NCBI RefSeq assembly: GCF_018704065.1
Contig: NZ_JAGUQP010000005.1
Span: 38,035-102,034, forward strand
DNA: 64,000 nucleotides
Origin: Desulfovulcanus ferrireducens
Lineage (GTDB): Bacteria > Desulfobacterota > Desulfovibrionia > Desulfovibrionales > Desulfonatronovibrionaceae
Direction: 5' to 3'
Shown: in pieces, positions 58,248 through 64,000 of the stretch
Position numbering within the stretch: position 1 is the stretch's first letter
How the letters are laid out: each line of letters starts with the position of its first letter
Position numbers and translations under genes: made by a program
The notes under the pieces: generated by a model
What the model saw: the letters and a program-made list of their open reading frames with translations, nothing else
Databases searched by the model: none
What the model was told of the DNA's origin: nothing

Positions 58248-59573
58248 GTGGATAAGGAAAAAATCATAGAAATTTTAAACCAGTGGAATTTCTGGAACAG
58301 AGAATTGCCTGAGACCTATCCCAGAACAGGCTATGAACATGAGATAATAAATAAAGCAAAGGCTGATGAAATTCTTATTATTCAGGGAGTTCGAAGAAGC
58401 GGCAAGTCTACTCTTCTTATTAATTTTATAAGACATTTGATTGAAAATAAGGTCAAAAAAGAAAATATCTTATTTGTCAATCTGGAAGATCCTGGATTTG
58501 CAACTGATTTAAACCTGGATTTACTTGAACAAATTAAGGAGGCTTTTGTCTATTATCTGGCGCCTGATGAGAAGCCTTATATTTTTCTGGATGAAATTCA
58601 AAATATTCCAGGTTTTGAAAAATGGTTGCTTAAAGAGTATGAATTAAAAAAATCACATCTTTTTGTAACGGGTTCCAATGCAAAACTTTTAAGCAAAGAA
58701 ATTGGCTCTCTTCTTAGCGGACGATACTTAAACATAGAAGTAATGCCTCTTAGTTTTAAAGAATTTTTGGTTTTTAACAATTTAAAAATTAACACAAAAC
58801 TGGATTTTATAAATAATAGATTGATAATAGAGAAATTTTTTGAGAGGTATATGCAATATGGAGGATTTCCCAGAGTAGTTTTAATTCCTGATTGCGAACT
58901 AAAAGATGAAGAATTAAAGGTATATTTTGATTCAATTCTGCTCAGAGATATTGTTGCCAGATATAAACTGGATAATTTTAAAGTTCTTGAAAAGATAGCC
59001 ATCAGGATGCTTTCTTCAATTTCCAATATAGTCTCACTGAATTCTTTGAAAAAATCATTAAATTTATCCTTTAATTTAGTTAATAATTATGTTGAATTTC
59101 TTGAAAATGCCTATATGATATTCAGGGTTCCCCTGTTTGCATGGTCGTTAAAAAAACAACAGGCCAATCCCAGAAAAATATATGCTATTGATACCGGTCT
59201 TGCCAGAAGAGTTTCTTTTGCAGTAGGTAAAAATGAAGGTTTTTTGCTTGAAAATATCATTTTTTTAGAGCTCAAACGCAGGTTTAGCGAAATTTATTAC
59301 TTTAAAACTTCACGAAATTATGAAGTTGATTTTTTAATCAAAGAAAAGGAAAAGATAACTCATCTGATACAGGTCTGTTTGAGTTTACAGGATGAAAAAA
59401 CAAAAAAAAGAGAATTCAGAAGCTTGGTAAAAGCTAAAGCTGAATTGAAATATACGGATAATATCAGGCTTAGTGTATTAACTAAAGATAGCAGCAGAGT
59501 AGAGATGTTTGAAGGTGAAAAAATTGAAGTTGTTAATGTATTGGAATGGTTGCTTTGGGAAACGGGAGAATAG
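58248..59573 (+). CDS. AAA-type ATPase with DUF4143 domain
   Basis: The 441-aa protein (GTG start) has the Walker A motif IIQGVRRSGKSTLLINFI (about residues 41-58), Walker B PYIFLDEIQNI, and the sensor-like FVTGSNAKLLSKEIGSLLSG with RYLNIEVMPLSFKEFL. The C-terminal DUF4143 part has YAIDTGLARRVSF and RNYEVDFLIKEKEKITHLIQ, a nuclease-like ExD...Q pattern. Such proteins (COG1373 type) are scattered by transfer and their role is unclear. AT-rich composition and an own operator-like repeat support acquisition. Confidence 0.87.
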   Translation: MDKEKIIEILNQWNFWNRELPETYPRTGYEHEIINKAKADEILIIQGVRRSGKSTLLINFIRHLIENKVKKENILFVNLEDPGFATDLNLDLLEQIKEAFVYYLAPDEKPYIFLDEIQNIPGFEKWLLKEYELKKSHLFVTGSNAKLLSKEIGSLLSGRYLNIEVMPLSFKEFLVFNNLKINTKLDFINNRLIIEKFFERYMQYGGFPRVVLIPDCELKDEELKVYFDSILLRDIVARYKLDNFKVLEKIAIRMLSSISNIVSLNSLKKSLNLSFNLVNNYVEFLENAYMIFRVPLFAWSLKKQQANPRKIYAIDTGLARRVSFAVGKNEGFLLENIIFLELKRRFSEIYYFKTSRNYEVDFLIKEKEKITHLIQVCLSLQDEKTKKREFRSLVKAKAELKYTDNIRLSVLTKDSSRVEMFEGEKIEVVNVLEWLLWETGE

Positions 59574-59616
59574 GAAGAAGCAAGGAAATAACACTTCAGT
59601 TTTAATTTTCTGCAGA

Positions 59617-59670
59617 GGCGAACCATTGTATATCTGTAAATCCGCAAGGATAGGCGCAGAATGGTTCGCC
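59617..59670. other. Inverted repeat after the ATPase gene
   Basis: GGCGAACCATT (59617-59627) and AATGGTTCGCC (59660-59670) are perfect 11-bp inverted repeats around 32 bases. No U-run follows directly, so it is not a classical terminator. It could be the outer end of a small element or a weak terminator for the convergent genes. Confidence 0.45.
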
Positions 59671-59731
59671 CTGATTAAGTTTATGCCTTTTTTACCCACT
59701 CAGCCAGCATCTTTTACTTGACCACGTCACC

Positions 59732-60376
59732 TCAAAGATTCCCCAACATGACTTTATGCAAAGCGGCATAGACAAAATAACATGCAAAAATCACTAGAAA
59801 GGTTGCGCATGTCCCGATTATCCCTCTATAGAGTCGATCGCTCAAAAAGTGCCTGCCCTTCCCGACAGCCACAGAAACCGCGGCATACCAGGCGAAATCG
59901 GCCAAAATATGCCCGGTGAAGAAAAAGAAGATACCCCACATACCAAATTGCCTCGAATGTAGAAGATAACCAAGCCCAATTGTTGCCCACCAAATTAACC
60001 AGTATGGATTTGCTATGCTCAATAGTGCCCCGGTAATTACCAAGTGACCACGCTCTTCCGTCCCTGCATCCCATGATAAACTCAAGGTTGGGAGTGTGCG
60101 AAACATTCCGATAGCCATCCAAAACAGAAACCCGGCACCTGCTATAGCAATAACGATAAAGACCTCATCTAGCATTAGAAACGGAGCCAGTCCCAGTAAT
60201 AGTGCGATCACCAATGCCAGTTCAAGAAGGCTGTGACCAATCATAAGCAACGGCCCGGCGATAAAGCCTCGACGAGAGCTTTCACTAACAGAAGCGGTCA
60301 GCAATGGCCCCGGCATCATTGCGCCGGATAGGGCAATTACAAAGGAAGAAAAGAAGATAGTGAGCAGTGTCAACAT
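59732..60376 (-). CDS. LysE-family translocator (amino acid exporter-like)
   Basis: The 214-aa protein has six hydrophobic spans. FVIALSGAMMPGPLLTASVS near the N-terminus matches the GPxxP-type region of LysE/RhtB exporters. Later there are GFIAGPLLMIGHSLLELALV and LSIANPYWLIWWATIGLG with the conserved NP. The substrate is unknown. AAGGATAATTTCACTC precedes the ATG on the - strand. It lies between the ATPase and the decayed copy of the 97-aa gene. Confidence 0.88.
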   Translation of the reverse strand: MLTLLTIFFSSFVIALSGAMMPGPLLTASVSESSRRGFIAGPLLMIGHSLLELALVIALLLGLAPFLMLDEVFIVIAIAGAGFLFWMAIGMFRTLPTLSLSWDAGTEERGHLVITGALLSIANPYWLIWWATIGLGYLLHSRQFGMWGIFFFFTGHILADFAWYAAVSVAVGKGRHFLSDRLYRGIIGTCATFLVIFACYFVYAALHKVMLGNL

Positions 60377-60825
60377 GAGTGAAATTATCCTTGGTTAAAA
60401 GTCTAACGAGAAAGCTCGCATGCTGCCAACCGCAGGCCCGAAGGGCAAGGACATATCCATCAATTTTAAAGTCTTCAATATCTGAATAAAATATATTCTC
60501 AAAACAGCTCACAAAAAAGTTTTTTCTCAACCTATATTTATTTCGTGTAAATTTTACTATTTTTTTCTGAAATATTCCAGTGGAATAATGGCTTTTCCAA
60601 ATAAGATATTTAATTGGTTTATAAAAAACGTCAAAGTCCTTAACGTTATGGAATATATGGATTTGTTGAGTTTGTCGGTTGTTTGTTGAATTTATAGAGG
60701 ATAGGTGGCATTAAGTGAAATGTTTCTGAGTGTGTCAGGACACGTGTGTAAAAAATCGCTTCCCATCTGTCTCAGATAAAAAAATTACGAATTTTAATGA
60801 ATTATCAATCACGAAAGGATAGGAA

Positions 60826-61122
60826 AAGGCTGGGAGCATTGATGATTTAACTAGCAATAGGGCTGATGAAGACGGGAATCTGGCTGGTCAAGGAGTAGAA
60901 AAAGAGGTCTTGACACGCGGGGCATGGAGCACAATTATGTATGCATATCAAGAGTTGGATCGTGGAATAGGGAGCTATGGGCCGGTTAAATTCAGGGTTG
61001 TGCGTTATCAGAAGCTAAATGGACGATTTAGCCCCCAGTCTAAGTTTAATATTTAGCCCATAAAACAGGCCCACTAGATCATCCAAACTTTAACTCAGAG
61101 GGTTAAAGAACTCAACAATTGA
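60826..61122 (+). pseudogene. Decayed paralogue of the 97-aa gene
   Basis: This region aligns along its length with 57860-58153. The start codon is AAG (60826-60828). An extra base after AATCTGG and a lost A in the later A-run shift the frame for about eight codons and then restore it. In-frame TAG stops occur at 61054-61056 and 61075-61077. The 150 bases upstream, including GATAGGTGGCATTAAG, GTGTGTAAAAAATCGCTTC and ATCACGAAAGGA, also match. Most codon changes outside these defects are mild, so decay is fairly recent. Confidence 0.85.
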
Positions 61123-61153
61123 CTTTTGACATAGTTTAATTAGGTTAAATGAT

Positions 61154-61468
61154 ATGAGCGAAAGTATATCAGATGGACAGGTCCTAACCGGAACAGTTAT
61201 AGAGGAAGATTTGGAGGAGCCACGGCGGTATAAAGTTCTATTACATAATGATGATTATACAACCATGGAATTTGTTGTCTATGTCCTAAAAAAAGTCTTT
61301 CATAAGACCGAGGCCGAGGCTCACCATATCATGATGAGTGTTCACAAGAATGGAATTGGTGTGTGTGGGGTGTATCCTAAAGAAGTGGCCGAGACCAAAG
61401 TTGCGATGGTCCGCCATATGGCCCGCAAAGAAGGTTATCCTTTGAAATGCACGATGGAAGAGGTGTAA
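61154..61468 (+). CDS. clpS: ATP-dependent Clp protease adaptor ClpS
   Basis: ClpS captures N-degron substrates and hands them to ClpAP. The 104-aa protein has a flexible N-terminus (about residues 1-22) and the core RYKVLLHNDDYTTMEFVVYV with HNDD/T-x-E-F that binds the N-terminal residue. HHIMMSVHKNGIGVCGVYPK and VAETKVAMVRHMARKEGYPL follow. Its TAA is directly followed by the clpA ATG, so the two are coupled. Confidence 0.96.
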   Translation: MSESISDGQVLTGTVIEEDLEEPRRYKVLLHNDDYTTMEFVVYVLKKVFHKTEAEAHHIMMSVHKNGIGVCGVYPKEVAETKVAMVRHMARKEGYPLKCTMEEV

Positions 61469-63721
61469 ATGTTAAGTAAGGAATTGGAGAAAATTATTGG
61501 CCTGGCTATTCAGGAAGTCAAAAAAAGACATCATGAATTTTTAACTTTGGAGCATATTCTGTATGCCTATACCCTGGATGAGAAGGGAAGAGCTATCCTG
61601 GAAGATTGTGGGGTAGATTTGACTAGGTTAAAGAATCAACTGGAGCGTTTTTTTATTGAACACCTGGAAGTCCAGCCTTCTTCCCAAGAACGAGAAATTA
61701 TTCAGACCGTGGGTGTGCAACGGGTGATGCAAAGGGCCATAATGCACATCCAATCAGCAGGGAAAAACATGGTTCAGGCTGGAGACCTTCTTGCAGCCAT
61801 GTTTGAGGAGGAAGACTCTTTTGCTGTTTATTATCTTCGTACCCATGGCCTGACCAGGCTGGATGTATTGGAATATATTTCTCACGCGATGGAAGAAGAT
61901 AGCCCTGGCTCTTCTTGTCCAGGATGTTCAGATCAGGAGAAGAGATCTGGAGAAAAGAGCGCGCTGGCTTTATATACAGTTAACCTGGTTGAAAAGGCCC
62001 AAAAGGGCTTGATTGACCCGTTGGTAGGCCGAGAAAGGGAGCTGAAAAGAGTAATTCAAGTCCTTTTGCGGCGCAGAAAAAATAATCCCATTCTGGTTGG
62101 AGAGCCAGGCGTTGGAAAAACAGCCATGGCCGAGGGTTTGGCTTTGAAGATTGCCAGTGGCGAAGTGCCTGAGTCTTTTCTGAAAACTCAGATTTATGCT
62201 TTAGATATGGGAGCGTTACTTGCCGGGACCAAGTTCAGAGGTGATTTTGAGGCCAGGCTAAAGGGAGTGATTAAGGAGCTGAAAGAGATCCCGGGCGCGA
62301 TATTGTTTATCGATGAAATTCACACCATTGTTGGGGCCGGGGCGACCACTGGCGGCTCAATGGACGCTTCTAATATTCTGAAGCCGGTTCTTGCTTCAGG
62401 AGAGATTCGGTGCATTGGTTCAACCACTTATGAAGAATATAAACTTCATTTTGAAAAAGATCGGGCTTTGTCCAGAAGGTTTCAAAAGATTGAGCTGTCT
62501 GAGCCCACCATTGAAGAAAGCATAGAGATTTTAAAGGGGCTCAAGCCCTACTATGAAAAGTATCATAAGGTTAAATACATGCCCTCAAGCCTAAAGGCTG
62601 CCGTGGAGCTTTCAGCCCGGTTTATTAATGATCGTTATCTTCCGGACAAGGCCATTGATGTCATGGATGAGGCCGGGGCTTATTTTATGCTTGAAGGAAC
62701 TATAAAGGGCAGGAAGCAGGTCACTCCGCGCGATATTGAAAAGGTTGTGGCCCGCATGGCTCGTATTCCTTCTCGCCAGGTGTCTACATCAGACAGGGAA
62801 AAACTTTTAAATTTGGACAAGGAACTGAAAAAGGTCATTTTCGGTCAAGACAAAGCCATAGAACTTTTGACCAAGGCTATAAAGCGGGCCAGGGCAGGAC
62901 TGAGAGATGTGCACAAACCCACGGGGTCATTTCTAATGATTGGTCCCACGGGTGTGGGTAAAACAGAGCTGGCCAAGCAACTAGCCAACACGATGGGGGT
63001 AAAATTTGTTCGATTTGATATGAGCGAGTACATGGAAAAACATGCTGTGGCTCGCTTGATTGGCGCACCTCCGGGCTATGTTGGTTTTGACCAGGGGGGG
63101 CTACTCACTGAGGCCATTCGGAAAAATCCTTACTGTGTTCTACTCCTGGATGAAATAGAAAAGGCCCACCCAGATATGTTTAATATACTTCTCCAGGTTA
63201 TGGATCATGCAACGCTCACTGATAATACCGGGCGGACGGCAGATTTTCGACATGTTATACTGCTGATGACTTCCAATGCCGGAGCCAGGGAAATGGAATC
63301 GAGAGCCATTGGTTTTGGTCAGGAGGATGAGGCGGATAAAGTTCAAAAGGCCATGAAGGCAGTGGAAAAACTGTTCAGTCCTGAATTTCGCAATAGATTG
63401 GATGCGGTCATTCCCTTTGGTAGCTTAAGTCAGGAAATTATGGAGATGATCGTCGATAAATATCTTGCTGAATTAAATGAGATGCTCACTGCTCAAAAAG
63501 TCCAGGTCCAACTCACTTCTTCAGCTAGGTCCTGGCTGGCTAAAAAGGGGTATGATCCTGATTTTGGAGCCAGGCCCTTGGCTCGGGTTATGCAGGAAGA
63601 GGTCAAAGACATTTTGGCTGATAAGCTCCTTTCCGGAAAGCTGGATAAAGGAAAGAAGATACTCATAGACCTGGATGAGAAGCAGGACCAACTCAGTTTT
63701 AGGATTCTCCCATTGAAATAA
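61469..63721 (+). CDS. clpA: ATP-dependent Clp protease ATP-binding subunit ClpA
   Basis: This 750-aa double-ring AAA+ unfoldase feeds ClpP. The N-domain (1-140) starts [21 protein letters not shown]1 has [20 protein letters not shown] (near residue 210) and [21 protein letters not shown]2 has [20 protein letters not shown] (near 490) and [20 protein letters not shown]. There is no ClpB-type middle domain. clpP is not in the window. aat follows on the same strand. Confidence 0.97.
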   Translation: MLSKELEKIIGLAIQEVKKRHHEFLTLEHILYAYTLDEKGRAILEDCGVDLTRLKNQLERFFIEHLEVQPSSQEREIIQTVGVQRVMQRAIMHIQSAGKNMVQAGDLLAAMFEEEDSFAVYYLRTHGLTRLDVLEYISHAMEEDSPGSSCPGCSDQEKRSGEKSALALYTVNLVEKAQKGLIDPLVGRERELKRVIQVLLRRRKNNPILVGEPGVGKTAMAEGLALKIASGEVPESFLKTQIYALDMGALLAGTKFRGDFEARLKGVIKELKEIPGAILFIDEIHTIVGAGATTGGSMDASNILKPVLASGEIRCIGSTTYEEYKLHFEKDRALSRRFQKIELSEPTIEESIEILKGLKPYYEKYHKVKYMPSSLKAAVELSARFINDRYLPDKAIDVMDEAGAYFMLEGTIKGRKQVTPRDIEKVVARMARIPSRQVSTSDREKLLNLDKELKKVIFGQDKAIELLTKAIKRARAGLRDVHKPTGSFLMIGPTGVGKTELAKQLANTMGVKFVRFDMSEYMEKHAVARLIGAPPGYVGFDQGGLLTEAIRKNPYCVLLLDEIEKAHPDMFNILLQVMDHATLTDNTGRTADFRHVILLMTSNAGAREMESRAIGFGQEDEADKVQKAMKAVEKLFSPEFRNRLDAVIPFGSLSQEIMEMIVDKYLAELNEMLTAQKVQVQLTSSARSWLAKKGYDPDFGARPLARVMQEEVKDILADKLLSGKLDKGKKILIDLDEKQDQLSFRILPLK

Positions 63722-63833
63722 CTTGTTTGTGAGCCTGGTTCCTCATGAGCTTTCCCAGATTCAATTACCTGCTTTATCCTGTTTTTGACTACCATTATTC
63801 CACATGGTCTATTGGTTTTAGCAATAGCTGAAC

Positions 63834-64000
63834 ATGACAGTTTTTTACCTATCCAAAGAACCTATTTTCCCCCACCCAAGGTTTTCTGACCCGGATGGGC
63901 TTTTGGCCGTGGGTGGGGATCTGTCTATAGAGCGTCTTATTTTGGCCTATTCCCAGGGTATTTTTCCCTGGTATAGCCCAGGAAATCCTATTCTCTGGTG
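63834..64000 (+). CDS. aat: Leucyl/phenylalanyl-tRNA-protein transferase (5' part)
   Basis: The first 55 codons are present, and the window end cuts the gene. [40 protein letters not shown] and [14 protein letters not shown] are the conserved N-terminal part of Aat, which adds Leu or Phe to N-termini starting with Lys or Arg. Next to clpS and clpA it completes the bacterial N-degron pathway. The 112-base gap after clpA suggests either readthrough or its own promoter. Confidence 0.94.
   Translation, partial: MTVFYLSKEPIFPHPRFSDPDGLLAVGGDLSIERLILAYSQGIFPWYSPGNPILW

Overview
The window is about 64 kb of a roughly 40% GC genome that looks like a sulfate-reducing member of the Desulfovibrionales (Desulfohalobiaceae-like). 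This rests on the EF-Tu sequence, an RluD-CoaE fusion behind argB, a LysR-selD pair with an in-frame UGA in selD, a two-gene SUF-like system and the clpS-clpA-aat order. The assignment is inference; no 16S gene is present.

Bases 1-31531 are one nearly uninterrupted block of translation and transcription genes on the + strand. It starts with a first tuf copy, rpmG, tRNA-Trp, secE, nusG, rplKAJL and rpoBC. The str group (rpsL, rpsG, fusA, second tuf) follows, then the S10, spc and alpha operons from rpsJ to rplQ, closed by a strong terminator. The long spacers (secE-nusG, rplL-rpoB, rpoB-rpoC, rpoC-rpsL) each carry an inverted repeat. The Zn-ligand-bearing forms of L33, L36, S14, S4 and L24 are used. 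The two tuf genes are almost identical, and the identity includes the last codons of fusA.

Bases 31.6-37.9 kb hold a LysR regulator and selD (a selenoprotein with a candidate bSECIS hairpin), a 2Fe-2S/ASKHA activase-like protein, a divergent YchF-like NTPase and a TrmJ-type tRNA methyltransferase. Bases 38-42.5 kb are mixed: an OmpP1/FadL porin, a small periplasmic DUF6448-like protein behind an FNR/HcpR-like palindrome, a GNAT acetyltransferase and a tRNA-dihydrouridine synthase.

Bases 43.2-49.6 kb are an accessory restriction-modification island on the - strand. Transcription order is a 1005-aa adenine methyltransferase (Mod-like), an 833-aa helicase (Res-like) that seems to lack its C-terminal nuclease, a 29-codon ORF, and a Dam-type methylase in the same frame as that ORF.

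Bases 50-64 kb return to housekeeping genes: argB, rluD-coaE, a rhomboid protease, SufC/SufB-like proteins, two membrane proteins, a 97-aa protein with a decayed paralogue 3 kb downstream, an AAA/DUF4143 ATPase behind an unusual 14-bp inverted repeat, a LysE exporter, and the N-degron set clpS-clpA-aat (aat is cut by the window end).

The spacers between 36.6 and 57.9 kb carry two families of palindromic, MITE-like elements: a ~315-bp element (three copies) and a ~100-bp element with 11-16 bp terminal inverted repeats (two copies, one nested in the larger element). Apart from these and the R-M island I see no transposase, phage, CRISPR array or rRNA.
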